Below, piece by piece: positions 34,247 through 42,888 of a stretch of 64,000 nt of DNA (positions are counted from its first letter, which is position 1; each line of letters begins with the position of its first letter). Below the pieces are notes generated by a model, which was given only the letters and a program-made list of their open reading frames with translations, was not told where the DNA came from and ran no database searches. The translations under genes and the position numbers were made by a program. Source of the DNA: Jiangella alba (lineage in GTDB: Bacteria; Actinomycetota; Actinomycetes; Jiangellales; Jiangellaceae). Location of the stretch: contig NZ_FNUC01000004.1 of NCBI RefSeq assembly GCF_900106035.1, positions 3,385,722-3,449,721 of the forward strand, in the 5' to 3' direction.

Positions 34247-35376
34247 CCGACGACGTGCGAGTCGGGGTCATCGGCCTGGGCAGGTTCGGCACCATTCACG
34301 CCGAGGCCGCCGCAGCCCTGCCCCGCGTCGAGCTGGCCGGACTGTGCTCCCGGACCTCGGCGCGAGCGGAGGAACTGGCCGGACGGTTTCCCGACGCGAC
34401 GGCATACGACTCCGTCGAGCGCATGCTCGCCGAGGCGGACCTGGATGCCGTGCTCATCGCCACCCCGCACAAGCATCACTTCGAGCCCGCGATGCAGGCC
34501 ATCGGCGCCGGCGTCGCCGCGCTGGTCGAGAAGCCGCTGACGACCTCGCTCACCGAGGCCCACGAACTCGTCGTGGCGGCTGACGACGCCGGGGTGGCGC
34601 TCGGGACCGTCTTCCAGCGTCGGTTCGTCCCGGCGGTGGAGCGCATGCATCGTGCGATCGCCGAAGGACGTCTCGGTCGTGTGGTCGCGGCCGAGTGTCT
34701 TGCGCATCTCGGCCGCGACCGCCGCTATTACGAGCAGGACGACTGGCGCGGCTCGTGGGCCGGGGAGGGCGGCGGTGTGCTGCTCACCATGGCCGTTCAC
34801 TACATCGACATGATGAACTGGATGCTCGGCACCCCGACCTCGGTCTACGGACACTGGGCGACGCTGAAGCACGCCGACTACATCGACGTCGAGGACGTCG
34901 CAGGCGCCGTCGTCACCTACGACAGCGGTGCGATCGCGACGGTCCAGGCCATGACGACGTTCGAGAACGGCTTCGCCTCGCTGCCCAGCCCCACGGTCGG
35001 CTACCGCGCGCCGGGCTTCCGGCTGGCGGTACACGGCACAGCCGGCCACAGCGTGGGCGTCGAGGAGAATCCCGAGCTCGCGCAGGCCGTCAACGACCTG
35101 TGGACGTTCGACGGAGAGGAGCCGCAGGTGAAGAGCCGGCGTGCGGAAGAGGCTGGACGCCCCAGCGTGCCCGAGTTCCATGGTCGCCAGATCGCCGAGT
35201 TCCTGGACGCCGTGCGTGAGCGTCGTTCCCCGGCCGTCACAGGTCATGACGGCCTCGCGGCGCTCGAGGTGGTCAAGGGCGTCTACCTCGCACAGGCACG
35301 TCGGGCTCCCGTGGCGCTGCCGATGTTCGATGACGACCGCCGCGCCGCCGACGCGCTCACCGAGGGCGTCGCGTGA
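34243..35376 (+). CDS. Gfo/Idh/MocA-family oxidoreductase
   Basis: This 377-residue NAD(P)-dependent enzyme has a Rossmann motif GVIGLGRFGTIH, the EKPLTTSLTEA lysine-proline segment and VHYIDMMNWMLG in the catalytic domain. It is the second such enzyme of the locus and is only family-level similar to the one at 28,145. Overlaps of four bases on both sides place it firmly in the operon. Members include inositol 2-dehydrogenase. With an IolC-like kinase and a TIM-barrel isomerase nearby, an inositol- or sugar-oxidising role is likely. Confidence 0.88.
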   Translation: MTDDVRVGVIGLGRFGTIHAEAAAALPRVELAGLCSRTSARAEELAGRFPDATAYDSVERMLAEADLDAVLIATPHKHHFEPAMQAIGAGVAALVEKPLTTSLTEAHELVVAADDAGVALGTVFQRRFVPAVERMHRAIAEGRLGRVVAAECLAHLGRDRRYYEQDDWRGSWAGEGGGVLLTMAVHYIDMMNWMLGTPTSVYGHWATLKHADYIDVEDVAGAVVTYDSGAIATVQAMTTFENGFASLPSPTVGYRAPGFRLAVHGTAGHSVGVEENPELAQAVNDLWTFDGEEPQVKSRRAEEAGRPSVPEFHGRQIAEFLDAVRERRSPAVTGHDGLAALEVVKGVYLAQARRAPVALPMFDDDRRAADALTEGVA

Positions 35377-36140
35377 GCGCCGCGGGCCGGGTCGCCCTCG
35401 TCACCGGAGGCGCCACGGGGATCGGCCGCGCGACCTGCCTGGAACTCGCGCGGCGCGGTGTCGCGGAGATCCACATCGGGTACTCACGATCGGGGCAGGC
35501 AGCCGAGGATCTCGCCATCGAGCTACGCGCTCTGGGCGCCGCCGCGTACCCGCTGCACGTCGAGGTGTCCGACCGGGACGCCGTCGGCCGCGCCGCAGCG
35601 CACCTGCTGGAGACCAGCGGCGGCCTCGACGTGCTGGTCAACAGCGCGGGGACGACCACGAAGATCGACTTCGCCGACCTCGAGGCGGTGACGCCGGAAC
35701 TCTGGGACGAACTGCTCGGCGTCAATCTGCTGGGCGCGTTCTGGGTCTGCCAGGCGTTCGCGGAGTCGCTCAAGGAACGTCACGGCTCGATCGTCAACGT
35801 CACGTCGATCTCGGCGACCCGCGTCGTCGGCAGCTCGTTGCCGTACAGCGTGAGCAAGGCGGCGCTGGCGCAGCTGACCCGAGCACTGGCCGTCGCCCTC
35901 GCTCCCACCGTGCGCGTCAACGCCGTCGCACCCGGGACCGTGATCTCGGGCTGGCACGAGCGGCTCGTCGGCGCCGAGAACGCCCGGAGGAACTTCGAGG
36001 CCGAGGCCGACCACGTACCTCTGGGGCGGCTCGCCGACGCCGGGGACATCGGCAAGGCCATCGCGACCGTTGCGCTCGACCTGGCTTTCGTCACGGGGGA
36101 GGAGATCCTCGTCGACGGCGGCAAGGCGCTGCGCTACTGA
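35373..36140 (+). CDS. Short-chain dehydrogenase/reductase
   Basis: This 255-residue SDR has TGGATGIGRA, LVNSAGT, VNVTSISA and the YSVSK catalytic pair, and ends in EILVDGGKAL. It starts at a GTG overlapping the previous stop (GTGA) and is the last gene of the five-gene operon. FabG-like SDRs in such operons usually oxidise sugar acids or polyols. The substrate is not determinable. Confidence 0.88.
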   Translation: MSAAGRVALVTGGATGIGRATCLELARRGVAEIHIGYSRSGQAAEDLAIELRALGAAAYPLHVEVSDRDAVGRAAAHLLETSGGLDVLVNSAGTTTKIDFADLEAVTPELWDELLGVNLLGAFWVCQAFAESLKERHGSIVNVTSISATRVVGSSLPYSVSKAALAQLTRALAVALAPTVRVNAVAPGTVISGWHERLVGAENARRNFEAEADHVPLGRLADAGDIGKAIATVALDLAFVTGEEILVDGGKALRY

Positions 36141-36176
36141 GCCCGTTGCCCTCGCCGGGCGTTCACTCCCGCGACC

Positions 36177-36201
36177 TCGACGACGGCACCGACGTCGTCG
36201 A
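36177..36201. terminator. Hairpin between convergent operons
   Basis: TCGACGACG (36177-36185) pairs with CGTCGTCGA (36193-36201) around a 7-base loop, between the SDR stop and the end of the aromatic operon. The symmetric stem could terminate transcription from both directions. No T-tract is seen. Confidence 0.45.
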
Positions 36202-36278
36202 CATCGTGACGATCGGCGAGGGTATTCGATCAGCCGGCCACCTGGATGCGCTGACCACGCCGCACCCGGAGCGTCACG

Positions 36279-37019
36279 TCACAGCCACGCCGGCGCCGCC
36301 GGCACCGGACCGCCGTCGAGGGCGCTGACACCGGCGGCTCCGCGTCCGGTCGCCCATCGGGTGACGGCCGCCGCCGTCCCGATGACACCGGCCTCCGATG
36401 CCGGCTGCGGGTCACGATCGTCGCCGGGGTCGCGGTCGGTGACGGTCATGGTGGGCAACGGTGCCGGTCGCCGTCCCCAGGCGGCTCGCACGTCCGCGAG
36501 CAGCTGATCGAGGAGCCGCGCCGGCAGATCCTCGAATCGGCCCCCGGCGTCGAGGTCGACGGCGTGGACCCACACCTCCCGGGTTCGCATCCACACCGTC
36601 TCCCGGGCCGGCACTCGTCTGCCCTGCGCGGTGACGACCTCGCTCAGCCACGATTCGTCGTCGAGATCGCGCCATTCCACGTTGAGGTGGATCGCGGCAT
36701 GATCGGAGAGGTTGCGCAGGGCGGTCGCCGGCAGGGTCGCCGCCAGGTCGATCTCCTGAACCCGCGCCGCCGGCGAGGAGTACATCGGCGTCTCCACGCC
36801 GCTGGCCGCCCACGTCGTCAGCCGTGTCAGGGCGCGGGCGTTGAGGCCGACGTGGGCGACGATGTGGCGGCGGCTCCATCCCGGCACCAGTGACGGGGCG
36901 TCGAGTTCATCGTCGCGGAGGTCCCGGACGAAACGTGAGAAGTACGCCTGCCCGCGGCGGGCGAGCAGCAGGGCCGCGGCCAGCGCCGGATCCTCGGTCC
37001 GATCGGTGCGCGCCGCCAT
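36279..37019 (-). CDS. Maleylpyruvate isomerase, mycothiol-dependent (MDMPI) family
   Basis: This 246-residue protein has the metal triad of the mycothiol-dependent maleylpyruvate isomerase: His56 in HIVAHVGLN, and Glu148/His152 in TREVWVHAVDL. The 52/144/148 spacing I recall for the corynebacterial enzyme is kept, shifted by four. It isomerises maleylpyruvate to fumarylpyruvate, the middle step of the gentisate pathway. It is the last gene of the operon, directly abutting a fumarylacetoacetate-hydrolase-family gene and downstream of gentisate dioxygenase, so the assignment is strong. GAGG precedes the ATG. Confidence 0.88.
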   Translation of the reverse strand: MAARTDRTEDPALAAALLLARRGQAYFSRFVRDLRDDELDAPSLVPGWSRRHIVAHVGLNARALTRLTTWAASGVETPMYSSPAARVQEIDLAATLPATALRNLSDHAAIHLNVEWRDLDDESWLSEVVTAQGRRVPARETVWMRTREVWVHAVDLDAGGRFEDLPARLLDQLLADVRAAWGRRPAPLPTMTVTDRDPGDDRDPQPASEAGVIGTAAAVTRWATGRGAAGVSALDGGPVPAAPAWL

Positions 37020-37856
37020 CTAGACCTCGATGCGGACGAGGTTGGACTGCTCACCCAGACCGTCGATGGCGGTCTGCAGCCGGGACCCGTTCGCGAGGTA
37101 GCGCGCGGGCGTGCGCGCATGGCCGACCCCGCCGGGCGTACCCGTGGAGATGACGTCCCCAGGGCTCAGCGTGACCAGCTCCGACACGTAGGCGATCAGG
37201 TCGGCGGGATCGAAGACCAGATCGTCGATGCGGGCCGACTGCATCACCTCGCCGTCGACGGTGGTGCGAACCTCCGCGGACGTGGAGTGCTCGTCGGGCG
37301 TCACGAGGAACGGACCGAAGGGCGTCGACGCCTGCAGCGTCTTACCCTGCAGCCACTCCGTCGTGCGGTACTGGTAGTCGCGCATCGTGACGTCGTTGAG
37401 GACGGCGTATCCAGCGATGGCGGCCGACGCGGTGGTCCTGTCGGCGCGGAAGCACGACGAGCCGACGACGACCGCGAGCTCTCCCTCCCAGTCCAACGCC
37501 CGCGCCAGGCGGCCGGGCACCACGATGTCGTCGTACGGCCCGGTCACCGCCTCGGGGAACTTGGCGAACAACGTCGGGTGCTCCGGTCGTTCGCGTCCCA
37601 TCTCGCGGATGTGCGCGGCATAGTTCAAGCCGACACAGATCACCTTGCCGGGCCGGGGAATGACCGGTGCCCACCGCCGAGGCTCGATGCCCTGGCGCAC
37701 GTGGGCCGGCCCGTCCGCGGTCTCCGCGCGGGCACGCCACCGCGGATCGTGCAACAACGCGCCGACGTCGGCGGCGCCGGCGATCTCGACCACGGAGGTG
37801 TCGTCGACGCGCACCGCCACCGTGTGGTCGTCGACTCGAAGGGTCGCCAGTCTCAT
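37020..37856 (-). CDS. Fumarylpyruvate hydrolase (FAH family)
   Basis: This 278-residue member of the fumarylacetoacetate hydrolase family has GKVICVGLNYAAHIREMG, the metal-site Glu pair region in DWEGELAVVVG, NDVTMRDYQ, WLQGKTLQ, and DVISTGTPGGVG. With gentisate dioxygenase immediately upstream (ATGA overlap) and maleylpyruvate isomerase immediately downstream (no gap), it should cleave fumarylpyruvate to fumarate and pyruvate. The long upstream frame extension is discarded because it runs antiparallel to no family similarity. Confidence 0.9.
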   Translation of the reverse strand: MRLATLRVDDHTVAVRVDDTSVVEIAGAADVGALLHDPRWRARAETADGPAHVRQGIEPRRWAPVIPRPGKVICVGLNYAAHIREMGRERPEHPTLFAKFPEAVTGPYDDIVVPGRLARALDWEGELAVVVGSSCFRADRTTASAAIAGYAVLNDVTMRDYQYRTTEWLQGKTLQASTPFGPFLVTPDEHSTSAEVRTTVDGEVMQSARIDDLVFDPADLIAYVSELVTLSPGDVISTGTPGGVGHARTPARYLANGSRLQTAIDGLGEQSNLVRIEV

Positions 37857-38932
37857 CGGGACACTCCCTCGATCAGGGTCCGCGCGAACCCGAGCCGCTC
37901 GATCACCGGGGCGTCGCTGAACCGGAACAGGTCGAACGACGTCCGGGCGGACAGCGACCAGGAGATCCAGCTGGGGACGACGAAGAGGTCTCCCTTGGTG
38001 ACAGCGTGGTCGACGCCGTCGAGGGTGACGTGGCCCGCACCGTCGAAGACCTGCCAGACCGACGACCCGACCTCCTGGCGGGCGCGTGTCCTGGCGCCGT
38101 CGCGCAACCGGTGGAACTCGCATCGGATCGTGGGCATCACGTCACCGCCCGTCGTGGGGTTGGAGTACCGAACCGCCGCGTGGCCCTGCTCCACGGTGGC
38201 CGGCTGACCCTCGTCCTCGAGCAGCAGCTGCTCGGTGAGCGCGGCGTCGGTGTGCTCCCATCGGTACGCGGTCAACGGCGAGCTGTTGCTGTCGTCGAGC
38301 ACGGACACCGGCCGCAGCCCCGGATGAGCCCACAGCCGCTCGGCTCGGGACACCGATGGCGACGCCTCGTCGGTGACCCGGTCCGAGCCGTACTCGAAGA
38401 ACCCGACGTCGGTCTTGGCGGCGAACGGGATATCGAGACCGTCGAGCCAGGCCATCGGCCGGTCGGTGTCGTTGTGATGCCCGTGGAAGTGCCAGCCGGG
38501 CGTCAGGAGGAGGTCACCTCGGCGCATCGCGACCGGGTCACCGTTGACCACGGTCCACACCCCTTCGCCCTCGACCACGAACCTGAAGGCGTTCTGCGAG
38601 TGCCGGTGCTCCGGCGCGGTCTCGTGCCCGCCGAGATACTGAATGGCCGCCCAGAGCGTCGGCGTCGCGTACCCGGTCCCGGGGAGCCCGGGGTTGACCA
38701 GGCCGATCGCACGTCGTTCACCGCCTCGCCCGACCGGGACCAGCCGCCCGGAACGTTCGGCGATGTCGAGAAGTCTCGTCCACCGCCACACGTGCGGTAC
38801 CGCCGCCGGCGACGGCGTCAGTGGTTGCAGATCCTCGCGTTGGGTCCACAGCGGGGCGAGATCGTGGTCGCGGAAATCCTGGTACAGCTGAGCGAGCTCG
38901 GGAGAGTCCACGTCAGACGTCATCTCCTGCAT
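37853..38932 (-). CDS. Gentisate 1,2-dioxygenase
   Basis: This 359-residue bicupin protein opens the gentisate ring to maleylpyruvate using Fe(II). The first cupin holds the iron ligands: EHRHSQNAFRFVVEGEG with His109 and His111, and HFHGH with a further ligand His near residues 148-152. The second cupin (DHAVTKGDLFVVPSWISWSL) lacks ligands, as usual. The ATG at 38932 has GGAGGTAACG before it, preferred over ATG 38923. It overlaps the fumarylpyruvate hydrolase gene by four bases. All three gentisate steps are therefore encoded in order at the operon's end. Confidence 0.93.
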   Translation of the reverse strand: MQEMTSDVDSPELAQLYQDFRDHDLAPLWTQREDLQPLTPSPAAVPHVWRWTRLLDIAERSGRLVPVGRGGERRAIGLVNPGLPGTGYATPTLWAAIQYLGGHETAPEHRHSQNAFRFVVEGEGVWTVVNGDPVAMRRGDLLLTPGWHFHGHHNDTDRPMAWLDGLDIPFAAKTDVGFFEYGSDRVTDEASPSVSRAERLWAHPGLRPVSVLDDSNSSPLTAYRWEHTDAALTEQLLLEDEGQPATVEQGHAAVRYSNPTTGGDVMPTIRCEFHRLRDGARTRARQEVGSSVWQVFDGAGHVTLDGVDHAVTKGDLFVVPSWISWSLSARTSFDLFRFSDAPVIERLGFARTLIEGVSR

Positions 38933-38961
38933 CGTTACCTCCGAGTCGTGGCGATCGTCTT

Positions 38962-40074
38962 CTACGGCACGGTGAAGCGCTCGACCAGGTCCTGGCGGAG
39001 CGTCAGTCCCAGTCCCGGCGCATCCCCGAGTGCCAAGCGCCCCTCGTGGGGCTCGATCGCGTCGTGATAGATCAGGCGCGCCACCTCCCAGCCCTGAAGG
39101 TGGAACTCGACCGGGCCGCTGCGCGCCACCCCGGCGTAGAGGTGGGCGTTGAGATGGGGCCAGTTGCCGCCCATGGCCACCGGAAGGTGATGCGCCTCGG
39201 CGATGGCCATCGCTCGCCGGGCGCCGGTGAAGCCGCCCAGATCACGGACGTTGGGCTGGGCGATGTCGATCGCGCCCGACGCGACGAGCCGATGGAAGGT
39301 GGCCACGTTCCCCATGCCCAGGCTTCCGCCCGCGATCGGGATGGCGATCCGGTCGCGCGCCTGAGCCATGAGACCCGGATCGCCGAGGGTGACCGGATCT
39401 TCGAACCAGGTCAGGTCGCAGTCGCCGACGGCGTCGGCGAGCGCGACTGCCTGGGGCAGGGTGAGCCGCTTGTTCGCGTCGATCATGAGGTCGACGTCGG
39501 GGCCGATGGCGGCACGGACCGCGCGAACCCGCTCGGCGTCCACCCGCAGGCCCTGGTTGCGCAAGCTGTCGTCCGGCCCGGCCTGCGCGCCGACCACCAG
39601 TTTCAGGCCCCGGTGCCCGCCGTCCACCAACTGCTCGGCCAGCCGCACGAGCTCGGCCTGGCTGTAGCTGGGAAGGCCGAAGGTCACATATGCCCCGACC
39701 TCGGGGCGGGCGCCCCCGAGGAGTTGCCACACCGGGGTCTGAGTCCGATGGCCCAGCGCGTCCCAGATGGCGATGTCGACCAGGCTGGCGGCGGTCGCCC
39801 AGGCTCCGGTCGTCGGGCGGTGCGGCATGCGTTCTTCGAGGAGCTCGCGAACCGCTTCGGGCCGGGCGGGTGCTCCCACGAGCAGTGGGGTGGCCTCGTC
39901 GCGGAGATACGCGACTACCGCCGATGCCATCGGAGCGAAGAACAACGCGTGCCCACTCGCGCCGGCGTCGGTCTCGACCTCGACCAGGAGCGACGGGACG
40001 TGGCGGGGACCCGGGCTCAGCGGCATCGTGACCGGCACCTCGAGCCGGCGTGCCCGGAGGGCCGTGACCTTCAT
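38962..40074 (-). CDS. Enolase-superfamily (mandelate racemase/muconate lactonizing enzyme-like) protein
   Basis: This 370-residue protein has the capping domain plus modified TIM barrel of the enolase superfamily. GLKLVVG holds one barrel Lys, LMIDANKRL and LTWFEDPV carry the first two metal ligands (Asp, Glu). The third ligand segment reads PIAGGSLGM, with no Glu. The position usually holding the His of the His-Asp dyad reads VAMGGNW. It may use another metal arrangement or be non-catalytic. Context (TPP decarboxylase, aldehyde dehydrogenase, gentisate pathway) hints at a mandelate-type substrate. It overlaps the malate-dehydrogenase-like gene by four bases, and 29 bases separate it from gentisate dioxygenase. 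Confidence 0.82.
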   Translation of the reverse strand: MKVTALRARRLEVPVTMPLSPGPRHVPSLLVEVETDAGASGHALFFAPMASAVVAYLRDEATPLLVGAPARPEAVRELLEERMPHRPTTGAWATAASLVDIAIWDALGHRTQTPVWQLLGGARPEVGAYVTFGLPSYSQAELVRLAEQLVDGGHRGLKLVVGAQAGPDDSLRNQGLRVDAERVRAVRAAIGPDVDLMIDANKRLTLPQAVALADAVGDCDLTWFEDPVTLGDPGLMAQARDRIAIPIAGGSLGMGNVATFHRLVASGAIDIAQPNVRDLGGFTGARRAMAIAEAHHLPVAMGGNWPHLNAHLYAGVARSGPVEFHLQGWEVARLIYHDAIEPHEGRLALGDAPGLGLTLRQDLVERFTVP

Positions 40075-41033
40075 GCGTCGCCCCGTTCCCGCGCGACGGC
40101 GTCCCGCAGGGCGCGTACGGCCCGGCCCACCGCCTCGCCGGCGCGGAGCAGGCCCGCTTCCTCGGCGCCGGTGAGCCGGAGCTCGACCACCGCGGGCCGA
40201 TCGCCGGACAGGTCGACGGGAACGCCGAGGGCGACGCCTTTCAGGCCGTACTCGCCGCCCAGCACTCTCGAACACGGGAGCGGCGCCGGCCGGCGGTTCC
40301 ACCAGGTGTCGATCATCCGGCCGATCCCCGCCGCCGACGCCCAGCCGGTGGAACGACCTGGCCGGAGCTCCTGGTAGGAGCGGAACCAGTCGGCCAGGTA
40401 GCTGTCGATCGGCGGCCGGTCGGCTGGGGCGACCGAGCGCGGGCGTCCATCGACCGACACGGCGGAGTAGACAGGCACTTGAGCGCCGCCGTGCTGACCG
40501 AGGTTCCAGCCCTCGACCCGGCCGATCTCGACGCCGAAGTGCTGCGCCAGCGCCGCCCGGAATCGGAGCGTGTCGTTCAGGCTGAGCCCGAGGACCTGTT
40601 CGGCCCGCAGCGATCCGGAGTCGACGACGAGGGTGGTGATCGCGTCGACCGGGTTGGTCGCGACCACCACGAGCGCGTCGGGTCGCACGAGCCGCAGATT
40701 GGGCAGCAGGCCGGCGAGGAGTCCCGCGTTGCGGGTCACCATGGCGGCGCGGTCCGGGCCGGCCGGCGCCGAGAGCGAAGCGGCCACGACCACGACGTCA
40801 GCCTCCGCGAGCGCCTCGGTGGACCCGATGCGCACTCCAGGGCGTGCCCCGAGTCCGCGAAGGTGCTGCAGATCCATCAGCTGCGCCTGCACGGCGTCCG
40901 CATCGACGTCGACGAGGACGAGGTCGCCCGCCGGAGCCGAGGCCAGCCAGTGGAAGGCGAAGGCCGACCCCACCGTTCCCGCACCGCCGATGACGGCGAC
41001 CAGCGGGCCGTCACCGTCACGAGGTCGAACCAC
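40071..41033 (-). CDS. Malate/lactate dehydrogenase-family 2-hydroxyacid dehydrogenase
   Basis: This 320-residue Rossmann enzyme has VAVIGGAGTVGSAFAF, VVVATNPVDAITTLV, and the active-site segments NDTLRFR (Asp, Arg) and LGQHGGAQVPVYS (catalytic His). The mobile-loop Arg lies in a diverged AGPDRAAMVTRN. It probably oxidises a 2-hydroxyacid with NAD. The divergence argues against housekeeping malate dehydrogenase, and the operon suggests an aromatic or ring-cleavage-derived hydroxyacid. It starts with GTG, overlaps the monooxygenase end by 17 bases, and has GGAAGGG upstream. Confidence 0.82.
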   Translation of the reverse strand: MVRPRDGDGPLVAVIGGAGTVGSAFAFHWLASAPAGDLVLVDVDADAVQAQLMDLQHLRGLGARPGVRIGSTEALAEADVVVVAASLSAPAGPDRAAMVTRNAGLLAGLLPNLRLVRPDALVVVATNPVDAITTLVVDSGSLRAEQVLGLSLNDTLRFRAALAQHFGVEIGRVEGWNLGQHGGAQVPVYSAVSVDGRPRSVAPADRPPIDSYLADWFRSYQELRPGRSTGWASAAGIGRMIDTWWNRRPAPLPCSRVLGGEYGLKGVALGVPVDLSGDRPAVVELRLTGAEEAGLLRAGEAVGRAVRALRDAVARERGDA

Positions 41034-42888
41034 GGGTGGCCGCCCTTCCGTGAGCGATGACGACGCGGGCCGCCTCGTTGACTCGCTCGAGCAGCGGATC
41101 GACCTCGTGGGCGGTCCCCGGGTCCGGGTCGACGACCTGCGCCACAGCGTTGATCAACGCACTCGCCGGGTCTGCCGGCATGGTCGCTGCGCGCCAGGCG
41201 ACGTGCCGGTCCGGGCGAACCAGCAGCGCGCCGTCCTCCTCCGTCCCGGACCGAGCCGCCCACGTGTCCGCGGCGGTCGACGTGACGACGGCGAGGGCGA
41301 GCGGAGCCGCGAGGAACGGCGACGCCGTCTTCAGGGCGTCCGCCCAGGCGCCGGCGGCGCTGTCGCGTACCAGCAGGGTGAGTCCGTCGTGGGCGACGAG
41401 GTCGTGCGTCGAGATCGGCGAGCCGTCGTACGTCACCCACAGGTGCGGCAGATGGTGTCCCGGACGGGCGGTGGGCACGTACGTGACGCTGGACTGATGG
41501 CCGGCCGGTGGTGGCGTCCCGTCGGGGACGAGTGCCCCGGCGGCGTAGGAGTACCCGACCTCGATGTTGAGCTGGCTGTAGTCGAGAGCGTTCTCGGCCA
41601 CGGCGGCCGACGCCTCGGCTCGGCGCCGACGGCCCTCCTCGGTGTCCGACGCCCAGATCGCGACCTGCTGCCAGCCCTCGTCCTCGGGCATCGTGGCGGA
41701 CAGGCCCATCGCGGCGGCGATCGGCAGATGCCGGTTCGAGTTCTCCATGGCGTGGGCGGTGTAGAGAGCCGCGACGGGGCGGCGCTCGGTCTCGTAGCTG
41801 TCGAGCAGGGCGTCGTGACCCCACCCGCTCATGACCGCGGCGAGTTTCCAGGCGAGGTTGGCCGAGTCCTGGACGGCACAGTTGAGTCCGAGCCCGCCGG
41901 TCGGCGGGTGGCGGTGGGCGGCGTTGCCGACGAGGAACACCGGTCCACGCCGGAACTCGCGCGCGACGACGGCCTCGTACTGCCATCGGCTGATCGCGTG
42001 GACCTCCAGATGGTGGTCGGGTGGCAACCCGAGGAGATCTCTGGCCGCGACCTCCGGCGCCGAAGCCACGGCGTCGGTCATCGCCGCGCCCGAGAGCGCG
42101 AGTGCCCATTGCGGTGACGACGCGTCGTAGCGGCCGGGTCCCAGGGCCTGCAGCACGCCACCCACGCGGCCATGGCTGCGAGGGTTGATGAAATGGGTGA
42201 TCAGCGCGTCCGGATCGGCGTAGCCGGACAGGTCGGAGGTGAAGTACAGGCTGGAGATCGTCCGCATCCGCTGCGGCCCGTCCATGGCGATCCCGAGGGC
42301 CGCGGCACCGGTGCGGCCACCGTCGGCGACGATGACGTAGCGCGCGGACACCTCATAGGTCGTTCCGCGGGCGAGGTCGCGCGCGACGACGACAGCGCTG
42401 TCGTCGGCGTTGACGCGCAGGTCGACGACTTCCTGGCCGGCGCGCACGGAGTCGCCGAGGATCTCCCTGGCCTTGTCCCACAGCACCCGGTCGAGATGGA
42501 TCTGGGGAACGTTGCAGAACCGCTGGGGGCTGGCCGCCCGGTATCGCGCCTCGTCGGTTCCGCCGCCCCAGGCCTGCACCTCGCCGATCTTCCGGCCGTG
42601 CAGTGGCGTCGGCCCTCCCAGCGACGTGTACCAGGCCACCTTGTGCCAGCGCTCGTTCTGCGGCCCGAGCTCGTAGACGCGGTCGGCGATCCCGATGTCG
42701 TCGAAGACCTCCATGGTTCGCACGTTGAGCAGGTGCGCGCGCGGCAGCCGCGGGGCTTCGGACCGCCGCTCCAGCACGAGGGAGCCGACGCCGGACCGGG
42801 CCAGGAGCAGCGCCGCCGTCAGCCCGGCCGGCCCGCCGCCCACGATGAGCACCGGGACGTCGACGGAGGACGCCAGGTCGTCGCTCAT
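41017..42888 (-). CDS. FAD-dependent aromatic monooxygenase (PheA/TfdB/MhpA type)
   Basis: This 623-residue flavoprotein hydroxylase has the dinucleotide motif VLIVGGGPAGLTAALLLARS, a DG motif in YVIVADGGRTGAAALG, and the FAD-ribityl GD motif here as FLVGNAAHRHPPTGGLGLN, with N replacing the usual D. A thioredoxin-like C-terminal domain (~residues 470-620) follows, as in phenol hydroxylases. It should hydroxylate a phenolic ring with NAD(P)H and O2, preparing it for ring cleavage. It overlaps the aldehyde dehydrogenase stop by four bases. The substrate is unknown. Confidence 0.88.
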   Translation of the reverse strand: MSDDLASSVDVPVLIVGGGPAGLTAALLLARSGVGSLVLERRSEAPRLPRAHLLNVRTMEVFDDIGIADRVYELGPQNERWHKVAWYTSLGGPTPLHGRKIGEVQAWGGGTDEARYRAASPQRFCNVPQIHLDRVLWDKAREILGDSVRAGQEVVDLRVNADDSAVVVARDLARGTTYEVSARYVIVADGGRTGAAALGIAMDGPQRMRTISSLYFTSDLSGYADPDALITHFINPRSHGRVGGVLQALGPGRYDASSPQWALALSGAAMTDAVASAPEVAARDLLGLPPDHHLEVHAISRWQYEAVVAREFRRGPVFLVGNAAHRHPPTGGLGLNCAVQDSANLAWKLAAVMSGWGHDALLDSYETERRPVAALYTAHAMENSNRHLPIAAAMGLSATMPEDEGWQQVAIWASDTEEGRRRRAEASAAVAENALDYSQLNIEVGYSYAAGALVPDGTPPPAGHQSSVTYVPTARPGHHLPHLWVTYDGSPISTHDLVAHDGLTLLVRDSAAGAWADALKTASPFLAAPLALAVVTSTAADTWAARSGTEEDGALLVRPDRHVAWRAATMPADPASALINAVAQVVDPDPGTAHEVDPLLERVNEAARVVIAHGRAATRGSTS

